From Rusavskia elegans (Eukaryota > Ascomycota > Lecanoromycetes > Teloschistales > Teloschistaceae), in contig SAUG01000007.1 of NCBI GenBank assembly GCA_011316305.1, positions 310,001 through 374,000 of the forward strand: a stretch of 64,000 bases of DNA, written 5' to 3'. Positions 41,198-53,139 of this stretch are shown here, piece after piece; the first letter of the stretch is position 1; every line of letters begins with the position of its first letter. The position numbers and the translations under genes were made by a program. Under the pieces are notes generated by a model that made no database searches, was not told where the DNA came from, and was given only the letters and a program-made list of their open reading frames with translations.

Positions 41198-44100
41198 TAT
41201 AACGTCTCTGTATATCAGAAGGCGTTACACTCGAGCCTAGCTACAACCGTAGGCGTAGTCCGAGCTACTAAATAGTAAAAGAATCCTAGTATAGATTATT
41301 ATAACTAATTCTATATACCCGTAGAGGTACGGTTATAATATTATAAGACGTTTTTATTATAGAAGTAATTAAAAAGAGAATAGTAGAAATATATTTAATA
41401 AATATATTAATAACTAATAAAAGAAGCTATTTAATAGAAATAAAGCACGATATATATAATAAAAGTAGCTAATAGAACCGATAGATAGCCGTCCGCTAAA
41501 AGGTCCTACTATAGTAGTCGGCTATAGCGGCTATAGACGGCTATAGATAATTAGGCTCGTTTAGCCGGCTAATTATCTAAAATATTTCTATAGAGTTATA
41601 GATATAATATAGCTTTTTCTATATCGCTTCCTGCCTAGTTTTTCTATATATAGGATTTTTAAAACCTAACGTTTCTTTTCTATTCTTTTTTTTTTTTAAT
41701 ATTTTTATTATATATTTTCGAAAAGGTAATTATTTAAAGTCTTTCCGTCGAATTTAATTAAAAGGTATTATTATATTTTTTCTTTATAGCTTTTATATTT
41801 ATAATTCTTTAAAAAAGTATAAAATTAAAATAGAAGATAATATCTATAGCGAATATATTCGGGTTTAGAAATTTTATAATCTATTAATTTCTAATACTAT
41901 CTATATATATATTTATTTCTTTTTATCTTTTTACTACTAATATCTATAGAGAAACGTTTTAAAAATAAAAAGAATAAATTTCGTTTCGATATCGAAAGTA
42001 TTTTTAATAAATATATCGAGGTATACCGTCGTATCGAATTATTTCTAGATTCTAAAAAAAAATTTATAATTAGCGCCTTATCTAGGAATCGGATCTCTGC
42101 CGACTTTTTAGAAAGTAAAAGTATTTTATTATTTATTATCGCGTTTTAAATAAATATAAAAGTAATTTTATCGTTTAGAAATAACGTATACTATTTTATT
42201 TTAATTAATTCAACGATCCGGTTATATTTTATTCTTCCGTTAGTTTTATACCAGCCGCGTAAAAGGTATTTATTAAATTTTTTTCCGTTTCTAATTTAGT
42301 TAATTTAGATCGTTTTTTAAAAAAGTTCGATTTTTTTAGTCTCTGGATTCTATAAATATATAAAGGAATATCTAGTTAAATATTTCTCTATATCGTATTA
42401 TTTTTTCTAACTAGATATTAATATTATAAATCGTATCCGGATCTTCCGAAGTTTCTACTAATTTTTATTTTTTAGTAAATATTTTATTCTAAAATAATAA
42501 GAATAGAAATTATTTATCATTTATTTATACGTTTAATATAGAATCTAGTATTTCTAACTATTTTTCCGATTTAGATATAGAGTTATATTTAACTTTTTCG
42601 ATTTCTTTAATAATACTTTTATATAGTTTCTTAATATTTTCTATCTATAGTCTCTAGATTATCTTCTAAGTTTTATTATATTTTAGCGTTAGTTATAAAA
42701 GTAGATAATAATATTTCTTTTAGATCTTCGTTTCTTATACTTCGCCCCTTTTTTAGAAAGATTATTAATTTCTTTAATTTGTTCGTAGTCCGTATTTAAT
42801 ACGATATTTAATTCTCTATATAAGAAATTTTTATACGTAAAAAGATATATTATCTATACTTCTATCTTTCTTTCTACTATATTCTTCTATACCGGTATTT
42901 TTAAAATCGATTCTTTCTATTCGCGTCTAAATATAATATACTATCTAGTATTCTCGATTATTATAAAATTTGAAACTCTAATAAATCTATTTTTTATTTT
43001 AATTTCGATTTCTATGACTCTATTATTTTACTATAAATATTTTTAAATATATTTTCTAATCTAGTTATATAGTCCTTTTATATTTTTATTATCTTTTTTT
43101 TTATTTATAAAAGCGATCGTTTTATATCCGCTGATTTTAATTTTAAACGCTGCTATAAGAGATTCTTCCGTTTTATACGGTTTAAAATCTAATATTAGCT
43201 TTTTTTTCGCTTTTTTTAGTTCTATAAGATATTATCCTAATCCTTTATTATCTAATAAATAGATAAGGTAATTATTATTATAGTAAACTATTTAACTTTT
43301 AGTTATATATTCTCTAGCTTTTCCTTTAAATAATTCTTTTATTACTTCGAACTAGTATTTAGTTACTTCTATTATTTCTTTAGTTAGATAATTTCTTTTA
43401 AGGTATCCTATCTTTCTATATAAATAATAAACTTTTATCCGCGATCTTTTATTTTCGGTAGTATCGAGTTCTATCGGATTTTCTTTAAACTATCTTTTAA
43501 CGGATCCTATTTTACTAAACGCCTATTTATCTAAATATATTTTATACTACCTAGTATCGATTCTAGTTACTAGTTTAATAAAAGATACTAGCGAGTCTAT
43601 TTTTTCGATCGCTACTATAGCTTCTTTAATTCTCGTATAGAGTCTTTTATAGAAATAGGCTTTTAGAGCTAAGTCCTTCTAATCCGTTTTATAAACTAAC
43701 GTTTTAAACTAAATAATATCGGTAATTACCGATTTTTACTACTTTAGAACTATTAGTTTCTTTTCTATTATTCTATCTTTATTATTATCTCCGAAGGCTT
43801 CTTTTATAGCTAAGATCAGATAACCGAAAGTATAGAAGATTTATAATATTTCGTTTTTTCTTTAATTTTTCAGATTATTAAAGTAGTCTTCTATACAGAG
43901 CTATATCTAATTAAAGGCTATCTTTTCTAGATATAATATTATAAACAGAACATTTATTATTTCGCTAGAAACCTGGTTTATATATAATATAAAATATATA
44001 TTTATTTAAATAATTTAAAATATTAAAGATTCTTTATTTCTTTTATAGATATTAGGTATTACCGTTTTAATAGTATTACTTCTATCTATAAAGCGGGGTA

Positions 44101-44540
44101 ACGAGACCGATATAGTAAATTATTAAAATATAACGTCCCTATATATTAGAAAACGTTACGTTCGAGCCTAGCTATAGCTATAGGCGTAGTCCGAGCTATT
44201 AAATAGTAAAGGAATCTTAGTATAGATTATTATAACTAATCCTATATACCCGTAAAGATACGGTTATAATATTACGAAGCGTTTTCGTTATAAAAGTAAT
44301 TAAAAAAGGAATAGTAGAAACGTATTTAATAATTATATTAACGATTTATAAAAGAAACTATCTAATAGAAATAAAGAATAATATATATAGTAAAAGTAGT
44401 CGATAAAGCCGATAGGTAGCCGTCTACTAAAAGGCTCTACTATAGTAGTCGGCTATAATAGCTACGGGCGGCTATAGATAATTAGGTTTGTTTAACTGGC
44501 CAATTATCCAGAATATTTTTATAGAATCGTAGATATAATA
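41198..44540 (+). mobile_element. Nested LTR element (3.34 kb, two 412-bp LTRs)
   Basis: LTRs at 41,198-41,609 and 44,129-44,540 are exactly 412 bp each, with termini TGTAACGTC...GACGTAACA (RIP-altered to TA...TA). The flanks tatcg and tttcg differ at one base. The 2.5 kb interior is too short for a full gag-pol and I found no reverse transcriptase motif, so it is probably non-autonomous. It is heavily RIP-decayed, like its host element. Confidence 0.88.
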
Positions 44541-46284
44541 TTTCGTTACTATCGCTAAATTTAGAAAGCTCGTTATATATAGGCGAGTCTATATAGAGAA
44601 TATTAAACGTATTATAAAGAAATAACTCTATTTAAAACTAAACTGTATCGACTTTTCTAGAAGAATAGAATAAATCTTCGTTAAATATAATATTACGGCT
44701 TCGTATAATCTTCCGCTAGCTAGAAATCTAGATATTATAGATATTAAAACTGTTATATTCTACTAGAAATCGAATATAAACTTTTAGAAAAAGCTTTTCT
44801 ATACGTATAATATATTTATTAAACGGGTAGGCTTTATAACTATATATACGTAAATAACCTAAATAAAGATAAAATCTAGTAATAGCTTCGAATAGAGTTT
44901 TCTAGACGAGCTTCTTTTTTAGCGTACGGTTTATAATTATTTCAGCTATATAGTAGATCTATAGCTAAAGATAATAGAAAAGATTAACTATATTATATAT
45001 TACTTGTATTTTAATAATAAAGATATAGCCTAGACGTTCCGAATAATCGTTTTATTTAGATATAGATAGCGATAAAGGTTCCTAGAAAATATCTAGCTAG
45101 AGTAGGAAGTTATTAAATTTCTTTTCTAGAAAGATTCTTTTTCTATCCGATTTAAAGAATACTATTTTACTATTATAGCGAATTTCGATTGGTTTAATTA
45201 CTTTTTAAATTACTCGAACAGTCTCTGATTTATAACGATAAGTAAATATAAAGTAAAAGTTCGTTTTAGCGTATATAATATATAAAACCTATTCGTTTTT
45301 ATTTAATACGATTATAAAAGAAATAAAATCGAATATAATGTAGAAAAAAAGCTTATCGAAATCCTTTTCTTTATATAATAAACGCGAAATAATCTAATAA
45401 ACTTTAGAGACGGCGTAGGTCTTATATTTATTTATAGAAAATACTTTCGTTAAATTAGTAATATTTACCTTTTTAGCTGTTTATGAAAGATATTAAATAG
45501 TATTATTAATAGCGTAAGTAAAAAGCTAGTACTATTTAAATATAGTACCGGATTTAATAGATATAGTTACGAATATTATAGACGTTATATCGTTTTTACT
45601 ATTTCGATTATTTTCGAATAAATAATACCCGCCGACTTTTATATATTTAAAAGCTATTTAACCTCCTCGTTATATACGACGATATTTTCTATCGCGATAG
45701 AGATTATTTTTATCTTCTAGAGAGTTTTCGGAAATTAAATTAATTATAAACTCCGAAATATAATATATATTTATTATTATAATATATTTTTTATCTATAG
45801 AAATATTAACTTCTATTATTGTTCGGCTATAGACTATAATAGATATACGGCCTTTCTAGAAACGATATATATATTATTAAAGTATAGCTTTTTTTAAATA
45901 AAACGGTAAACTATTAAATATCTATAATATTTATAGATAGAAATCGATAGCGAAAGCTTTTTAAAAGACCGTATAGAATATATTATACTATAGAGATATT
46001 TAGAATTTAAAGGCGATACTTCTGCTAATAACGGTATAGATTTTTATCTATATCTTTTCTTTATTCTAAACCTTTTTTTTCTTTTCGCTAGAGTATTCTT
46101 CGTACTAGATAGAATAATTAATAGCCTTTTTAACCTTTATTTTCTATATAGTATTATTATCGAAAATTTCGCGTATTTTTTTTATTATATTATCTTTTAA
46201 CTTTTTATTCGCTAATATTTTTAGAAATTTAAAACTAAAATAATAATATAGATAATAGTAATTACCGAACCAGTATTCGTAATT

Positions 46285-46756
46285 TGTTATAAACACGCGC
46301 GGCGTGACTTCGGGAACGTAGTAGTGTTTAGTATAGCACCGGAACTCCTTATTACGCCTAGATAGATAGGAAGGACTTGGTATTATTATTTTAGTTATTT
46401 TAGTAAATAAGGTATCTAAAGAGGGTTATCTTAGTTATTTTAGTAAGTAAAATACCTAAGGAAGGTTATCTTAGTTATCTTAGTAGGCGAGGCACCTAAG
46501 GAGGATTATCTCAGTTATTTCAGCGGGTAAAATATCTAAAGAAAAGAGGATTTTATTATCTATATAGATCCCGAACTCGACGCCTTTATAGCTCGTATTT
46601 AATTTATTAGTTATCGCTATATACTGCTTTAGTAATTAAACTAATTTATTCTTATATTAACTTGAAGTAATTATCCGTTATACCTCCGTTTATAGATATA
46701 CTAATAAATCTAACCAACTCTTGGAGATACCAGGACCTCCAGGTAGCTCCATAATA
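46285..46756 (+). mobile_element. Solo LTR of a third family, 472 bp, TSD TAATT
   Basis: It starts TGTTATAAAC and ends CCATAATA, compatible with a TGTTAT...ATAACA LTR. Both flanks read taatt (46,280-46,284 and 46,757-46,761). It contains a 40-bp minisatellite. It keeps far more CA and TG than the surrounding Copia sequence, so it inserted late or is mildly mutated. Confidence 0.85.
46385..46544. repeat. 40-bp minisatellite, 4 units
   Basis: Units start at 46,385, 46,425, 46,465 and 46,505 and share the core ttatcttagttat and acctaaggag. The third unit is the least altered by C-to-T/G-to-A changes. It lies inside the third-family solo LTR. Confidence 0.93.
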
Positions 46757-47899
46757 TAATTATAGATATATTTCGAAAATTTACTATTATTATTTCGAAA
46801 TAACGGGTTTCTATTTCTTTTTAATTTAGAATCGCTTTCGGTAGTAGCGAATATTAAGTTAATAATAGTAGACTTAATTTTATTTAGCCTAATATAATTA
46901 TAGAAACTTTTAATAAATTTAAAATATTTGGTTTTATAATCTATTTTATTATCGAGCTTTAATAAATAATTTATAGTAAAAACTGGCGCTAGAGTTATAA
47001 CGGTAAAAATAAAGTTTCTATATACTTTTTTAAATTTTTTAATTTCTATAATATCGACTTTTTTAATTTAAATATATATCGAAATATATATATCGAACTA
47101 TACTTCGAAGTTCTAATTTTTAGTAGGTCCTGCCGAAAGTAATTTATATAAACGTTCGATTTCTATTAATCTAACGGAATCTATTAAAATAAACCTAAAT
47201 TTAAATATATAAAAAAGATTCTATAGATATAATTCTTTATATTTAATAAAGATAAAAGTATTACTCGCTATTATTTTCTAGATAAAATCGTTTATTTTAG
47301 TAAATATATCGGCTTTTTATATATAGTCTTTCTTTTTATCGATATAATCTAGCTTTATTTTTTTAAATTTAAATTTTATTTTAGCTATTACTTCTATAGT
47401 ACCGGTTTATATTTATTATAAAATTAGTTTAATAGATTTCGAAAGATTTTTAGATTTTAGAGTAATAGATAGATTAATAAGCTTCTAAACGTACTAGCCG
47501 GTCGCTTTATTCTATAAAGTTATAAGTTATAAATTCTAGTCTTTTATTAAAATAAATTTAATATTGCGTTTAATAGTTATTATAATTATTTTAAATTTTT
47601 ATAGCGTATAAAAAATATATATATATCGGATAAAAGATTTTTTTAAATAATAAAATCTATTTTTATACTATTACTATAAGCTTTCGGTAGTTTATATATA
47701 ATTTTTAATTAATTATAAATACCTTTATTACTTGCTAGAATATATTAAACTTTATATAATATATAACGAATTCTTTTAGCAGTAAAAAATAGCGGTAATA
47801 TAATAGATCTTTATAATAGAATCTTATACGCTATAGTATTTAATACTAGCGATTAAATAATAGTAATAATATTTTAATATACGATACCAAGTTTATAAC

Positions 47900-48142
47900 T
47901 ATAAGTTCTAGTATAGAAGTAAAAATTTATATAAAAAATAACTATATATTATATATTCTAGAAAGTAGAAAAAGAGAAAATCTATAAATAGCTAAATAGT
48001 GCGCGTAATAAGTAAACGCTAGGCCTAAATAGGCAGCGCTAGCTATAATAGGAAGTGCACGTGACCTCAGAGGTCCGTTCTCCATCGCGTATCCCGGAGT
48101 CGTCTCCGCATCGACCATAAATGCCATGTTCGCAGGTCTTCA
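47900..48142 (-). repeat. Right LTR of the Copia-type element (5' LTR)
   Basis: 243 bp, ending TCTTCA before the CTTCC duplication. Its first half is RIP-altered, while its last 90 or so bases (about 48,050-48,142) are intact and merge into the normal sequence of copy B. The RIP tract therefore ended inside the LTR. Confidence 0.93.
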
Positions 48143-48668
48143 CTTCCCTTTTAAATTTCCTCCCACTGACCTTTTCCTGACTCCGGAGCTTTTCCACACG
48201 CTGCCGTATATACCACATTGGTATAAGTGCCACGAAGTCAGGCTCGAAAGGGGTAGTGGCAATGATTGCCTGTGCAACATCGTATTGATCATGGTTACTC
48301 AATCCTAAAGAGTACACCAGATTGCCCGACAAATCCACAGTGATATAGGTGGAAGTTTTGACGTCCAAGCCAACGATCAACAGCTCATCCTTGTACGACT
48401 GCTGGAGCTGGAACAATACGTCAGTACGCGTACCTGTTGGAAGTCGGTCACCGAGGAAGAGGCCGCAGTCCACGAGCCCATATTCAAACGCCCTTAGGAA
48501 GTTGGCATAGTCCACATGATCGAATATTCGAGCCTCCATTAGGAATGCACATTGCGTCCTCATACGGTTTCTAATGGCTTTGAAGATGGCGGCGCCATCG
48601 CGTGGACGTTGCGAAGTCATCGTCTTCAGTAGCTTGATCGGACAGACTGGGCTTTCCGATGGCCTCAC

Positions 48669-49388
48669 TCAGGAACCGAAAACAACTCCGGGGCAAGAAA
48701 ATAGTAACCAGATACCCCTCTGTCCCTTTCTAGTCACCTGCTGCCCTCTGCATCGGCGTTACAAGAGTGTATTCTCGATAACCAGATCTATCTACCGCAA
48801 AGGATCTTCTGCAGGTGATTCCCGACCGGCCGCAGTAGAAGTGTCATCAGATTGCATTTTTCTCTGCCAATTCGAATTCCTTGCATTGAGCAGACCTATC
48901 AAGCTGTTGGTCACGGTCGTTGGTAGCAATCTGCAGCCTGCCATTACTCACCGCTCGTCCTGCCGCCTCAGCACAACAAGTCAGGATGCGTTGATAAGGT
49001 CTGGAAGAATGCGACAACGGTATAACGAGTCACCTACGGAGAACAGATATGCAAGGCAGCAAAACCGGCCGTTAATAGGCCACAAAATCACTCGCTCTTT
49101 AGGATCCTATGTACCTGCACCAAACCATCAAAGCTACGTCCCTGAATATGGCACACTTTTTTCCAGCCCAAATGCGGCCACTACCTGCAGCAGCGCATGC
49201 AGATCCACCTTGACATCGATCCTCTTGTGTCGACGACTGTGCCAGAAGAACTGGTTATCGGCGAAAGGGACTGTACGTCGATCCTGATTATCGCCGAGAC
49301 TTCAAGTATTGTTGCATCAATTTTGGTGCCTCCACCATCAATTTTGGGACCTCCACCCTCAGTTCTGGGACCTCCACCGGCATAGACC
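48669..49388. other. Intergenic stretch between two minus-strand genes
   Basis: This lies downstream of the Zn2Cys6 gene and upstream of the nuclease-like gene, so it should hold the latter's promoter. A plus-strand frame (48,574-49,287, 237 codons) overlaps the opposite gene start and has no protein-family features. A 21-bp imperfect repeat (tgggacctccaccctcagtt type, about 2.5 units) lies at 49,325-49,381. Confidence 0.5.
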
Positions 49389-50909
49389 TTAGCGTTCGCG
49401 CCGGCCTTTGGCCTGGACGACTTTAGGGGTCGTTTTCTTCTTGGTGGATTTCACATTACCAGCGTCATGCTCCTCGATCTCAATATCGAGCTCACGGGTG
49501 CTACCAGACTGGGCTGCCACGGTGGCAGCTTTCTCGCGTGTATATCCAAGACGACGGGAGGGATCCTGGATGGAATTCTGGACAACGCAAACGCTGTTGA
49601 CTTTGATAGCCATCCCTTTGGCCTTGAAGTGTTCGAAAGAGGGGCGGACCCGGTACAATCCAGCCTGGTCGCCCTCGTGTCCCATGAGGCAGTGGAGGCC
49701 GCGCCACCAGCCATAGTACCACCCTGCTTTTTCGATCACCTTTCCGTACATATCTTTGGTATTTGCCTGTGCGTAGATCTTGAAAGCGTTTCCGAGGGGG
49801 CATCGAGTAGCGCGGACCATACCAGTCCGATCAAATTCGGCCGGCCAGTTCCTCGCCAGTTGCGCGCTTGTAAAGTTTTTGGACTGGAGCACGCACCCTA
49901 CGGCATGATCGTCAAGGCGGACGCCACGCGTAGGGATCTCATGGACGTCGTTAGGGGTAAGGTCGGCATTCATGTAGAGACAGTAATCGTCGTAATCCTT
50001 GAACGTGAGTTTGAAAGTGATAGGTGTAATCTTGTCCAGGTCAATACTGGGGTTGTATTCTCGGTATTTGAACGTGTTGTAGCTGTCGACATGGTTAATT
50101 GGGGCCAAAGAAAAGATTGGTTGTTGTTCAACATACAGCAGGCGCGCTCTCCCCAGTCTGCCAGATTCCTTGATGAGTTGACCATTGGTGTCGCGGATCT
50201 CGGTGTCTGTGTCAGTCTCATAAGGCTCGTACACGTCTGATACATCCTCTGGATCGCTGTCGCGACGAGGGCGAATGTGGGGGTTGGGGTTTTTAGAGTT
50301 GCGAGGCGTATGGGGGTTCTTGGGTCGCTTAGCCGGCGGAGCGGGAGGACTTGTGAATCTTTTCCTCTTCCTTCCTTCGTTTCCCGGAATGGTTTGGAGG
50401 TGATCGTTAGAGGGCGTACCCACGTCCGCCTGTCCGCCTTGTCTTGGGGCAATACTCGATGAAGGATGCTCTAAGGGGCTGAACAATATTCCCTCCATAC
50501 GTCCGCCATCTTCTGGGGTAATGACTGGCAGGGGGCTCTCAGGAGGCGGAACCAATTCCGTACGATCTTGACTTGCTTGATTCTGCGAGCGAACTCCCTA
50601 TCAAAACACTTAGGATACGTCCAACGAGCACCATAAGAGTGAGTTACGTACCTTGGCCGTGTATCGCTCGTCTATAATCCAGGGTGGGTAAGAGCACATA
50701 TCTTCTCTAGCTGTACCGGCACAAGTACCGCATGGCGGAGGTGCGCTATCGCAGCTCATGTGGTTGCTCTTACACTGAATACAACTCTCTAGGTTGTTCC
50801 AACGTGGGTTGTATGCCGGATGAGAACTCCATTTTTCCTTCTTCTCTGTCGCTAGCTTTACTCTTGCCTTTCCACGACCTTCTTTCGCTTCTGTACGCTT
50901 CAATTGCAT
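49389..50909 (-). CDS. Zn(II)2Cys6-type nuclear protein, 483 aa, two exons
   Basis: Exon 1 is 50,652-50,909 (86 codons) and exon 2 is 49,389-50,582; the 69-nt intron has donor GTACGT and acceptor CGCAG. The frame is continuous across the splice. Cysteines at residues 43, 46, 53, 60, 63 and 72 give C-x2-C-x6-C-x6-C-x2-C-x8-C, the pattern of the fungal binuclear zinc cluster that binds DNA in transcription factors. Basic clusters KRKR (158-161) and KRPK (171-174) form a likely bipartite nuclear localisation signal, followed by an acidic Asp/Glu-rich stretch. The C-terminal half has no recognised domain; no fungal_trans (middle homology) region is evident. It may be a regulator of the block or a different DNA-binding factor. 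The copy A twin is destroyed. Confidence 0.82.
50583..50651 (-). other. Intron of the Zn2Cys6 gene (69 nt)
   Basis: GTACGT donor (GTNNGT type), a CTAAG branch-like motif and a CGCAG acceptor. Splicing joins the zinc-cluster exon in phase 0 to the long second exon, which has no ATG of its own at its 5' end. Confidence 0.8.
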
Positions 50910-52105
50910 CCTGGATTATTGCTACTGTGAGTTCAAAGTCCGTTATCCAGGCAGAAGGAGTAGTTACCGTTTCCCATGCTCTGTCAGGCTATTGAACTTC
51001 AGATTTCTTGATGCTAACCCCAGGTTGTACCGGCATTCTGCCGGCAAGTTCGGTCTCTTGAATAATCCAAGACCCTCCTCCTGACTTCCAAGTCTGCGCT
51101 CCCGTGGACCCATGTTGAGGGTGAGTGCTGATTGAATTGTAGCTGTGTGAGGGATCTCGATCTAGAAGATACGCAGAAGGTGCTTAATATACATCGTTGT
51201 GGTTCTTTGATGCACACTAAGATGATATTCCATTACGGAGTCTAGGCAACATAACGAACAACATTGGTCTTTTATTCTGCATCTAAAATCTGTTGTTATT
51301 GTCTTGTTGTCCATTTTGTGTCACACGCAAGCTGTTTTCCCTCTATTACAGCAGCTGAACACTTTTCTTTGAAGCATGTCAAAGCTCTTCAAGAGGCAGC
51401 AGTACCAAACATGGCAAATACGTAGAGGATAAACTGTATATACTCAAAGTAATATGCTATAATCAGATAGAAACGGCATCTCCAAGAATAGGATATGTGG
51501 TAAACGAGGATTCTTTACTGTCCAACTTGCTCGAAAGCCAGACCAACCGCGTGAAATGATATCTCAGTTTCCTGCTGGGTACATTAAACGACATTGTTAT
51601 CTCACCCTATATTTCCTTTACTTTCGAAATCGGATCGCCTCCGGGAAACACTGCTACAAGTCGCCGTAGGACAGTACACGGCTGTGAATCCCTTCCTTCT
51701 GCTCGCTTGATTCAGGGGTCCGGCTTTAAGCGGACTTTAATACACCCCTATTCTTTGTACAATTTTGCCCACTTTCTTGGTAGCCGGGTTAGGTATACAT
51801 GACTTGCGCTCTAACATATACATTGGTACGGGCCACTGTATATATACGGAAGTCACCTTGGTCCTAGCCTTCCTTGGTGCACGTCAAGTCTCACCTTACC
51901 GTAGTAGAAGATTCCAACCTAAGTAAGCCTCGCTTAAAAGAAAAGGAAGGCTAAGTCCTGGCAGTCTTGGCAAGGCAGTGCATTATCAAAACTTCCTGAC
52001 TACCTTAACTTTTTGGTTATCGAGGTTTGTATATAAGAGGAATCATTGACCCTAATATTGTATCTTTTTGATTGACTATCTCTGTCTGCACATACGGAAC
52101 TCGAA
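50910..52105. other. Non-coding stretch with the Zn2Cys6 promoter
   Basis: No frame with protein character was found on either strand. The right part (51,480-52,080) aligns well with copy A and is not decayed, so it may hold untranslated or regulatory sequence of the flanking minus-strand genes. Confidence 0.5.
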
Positions 52106-53139
52106 CTAGTTTGCCGTCAGACACTGGACTCCCGTTGCTCCCTTGACGAAAGCTATATTCTCGTGGAGCTCAATGAGGCCTTCGATCACGTCCTCGAAGA
52201 AAACGATAGACCTGGGCTCCTGAGCGAAATACATACAACGTAGCTCTCCGACAACCTCCTCGGCATTCTTGGCACGATAGCCCTCAACTTTCTGAGGGTC
52301 GACTGTGTACCAGGACCCACCGGCGTCGTCCATAGAATAACCAGCCAGTTGTAAAAGTCCGGCCCCCTCCCGAAGCTGCGAATGCCATCCGACGAATGCT
52401 TTCGGCACGATAGCCAGGGTAGCTTTGCAGCCAGCGTTCTCATCAACATACCCGTTGATATTGAAAGTCTCCTGATCAAAGCCGATCACGGTCAGTCGTC
52501 TGTGATGTTATAGGTGGAAAGATACCAACTGACCCTCTCGATAGCTTCGTAGATCAAGTCCATCGGCAAAACCACGTCCCTCTTCAGAAGACCTCCTGCT
52601 CGACCGTTCAGCAGCTGGTAACGATCTGCATTCGAACCATCGTAAGCTCTTGGGCCTTGCAAAGACAAAGATCGAATTACCATAGTGTGGCATAGCGTCC
52701 CATTGGGCTTGGTCTCTCGGCCCCCAGACGAACGGTACATAGAGGAGCTTTGGCATGCGATAGAAGCCCCATACTGCCTTTGCTGCCTCGGCCTTGTTTG
52801 GGCTCTTTGTGAAGTTCTCGCGCGACAACCTCAAGAGCATCGGAACGAAGTAAATCTGGGAAGATTAGGTCTCGTCAGCCGAAAATATCACGGTCCCGCT
52901 CGCCGTTACGTACCTTGCCGTGCCCGATACGGCGGCAAACCTCGGTCAGACCGAGCGCTACTAAAGCATCGCTAGGAAGAGGGCAGTCATCGAAATTGGC
53001 AACGACGAGAATATTCTGCCGGAAGAGAAGTCGCCCGTCCTCGCCGCAGCCCTGGTAGATGCTCTCTGTAAGAGGCAGGTTGGTAATTTTTATTGGTTCT
53101 ATAGGAGCACTTTTCGGATGGACTGGACGGATCAGACAT
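52106..53139 (-). CDS. Unknown multi-exon gene
   Basis: Protein-like frames join as follows. The first is up to 52,914 (for example LVVANFDDCPLPSDALVALG). Then comes a 58-nt intron at 52,856-52,913 (GTACGT...TTCCCAG) and an exon to about 52,681. A 25-nt segment (52,656-52,680, GTAATT...CAAG) must be skipped to keep the frame, followed by an exon to 52,534, a 62-nt intron at 52,472-52,533 (GTCAGT...GATCAG), and a last exon ending with the stop at 52,106. The 5' end is uncertain: an ATG at 53,139 fits only with another intron near 53,065-53,125. No known domain; it is rich in Gly-Leu and aromatic residues near the C-terminus. The 25-nt skip is either a very small intron or a disabling indel, so a pseudogene remains possible. 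Confidence 0.55.

Larger units (their letters stand above)
38019..48142 (-). mobile_element. Ty1/Copia-type LTR retrotransposon (10.1 kb with nested insertions)
   Basis: Two 243-bp LTRs bound the element, and the 5-bp duplication CTTCC lies on both sides (38,014-38,018 and 48,143-48,147). Orientation is minus: next to the left LTR the minus strand has a short polypurine tract (AAAAGGG), and next to the right LTR a TTGGTATCG primer-site-like sequence. A degraded reverse transcriptase core lies at about 40,140-40,180. Subtracting the nested 3.3 kb element and two solo LTRs leaves about 5.9 kb, a normal Copia length. The interior is strongly RIP-decayed and no open frame is left. Confidence 0.93.
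36919..48620 (-). pseudogene. Nuclease-like gene split by a retrotransposon
   Basis: The 5' half lies at 48,143-48,620 (ATG at 48,618-48,620; an in-frame upstream Met at 48,668 is possible). The 3' half lies at 36,919-38,013, with a 58-nt intron at 37,787-37,844 (GTAGGT...CTGTACAG). The Copia element and its CTTCC duplication separate the halves. Without them the frame is continuous at 504 codons plus stop, so the insertion is in coding sequence. Two segments resemble the D...(D/E)xK core of PD-(D/E)XK nucleases: RTDVLF...GLDVKTS in the N-terminal half, and TADFKF...IFVEAKRS in the C-terminal half. This is only a motif-level suggestion. No gene name. Codons are otherwise normal, so the interruption is the only visible lesion. 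Confidence 0.75.

Noticed and set aside
48574..49287. 237-codon plus-strand frame
   Set aside because: It overlaps the start of the nuclease-like gene on the opposite strand, has low-complexity composition and no family features, and looks like chance in GC-normal DNA.
49467..50240. 257-codon plus-strand frame
   Set aside because: It lies antisense to the second exon of the Zn2Cys6 gene, which has better composition, a zinc motif and an intron; the plus frame is a shadow.
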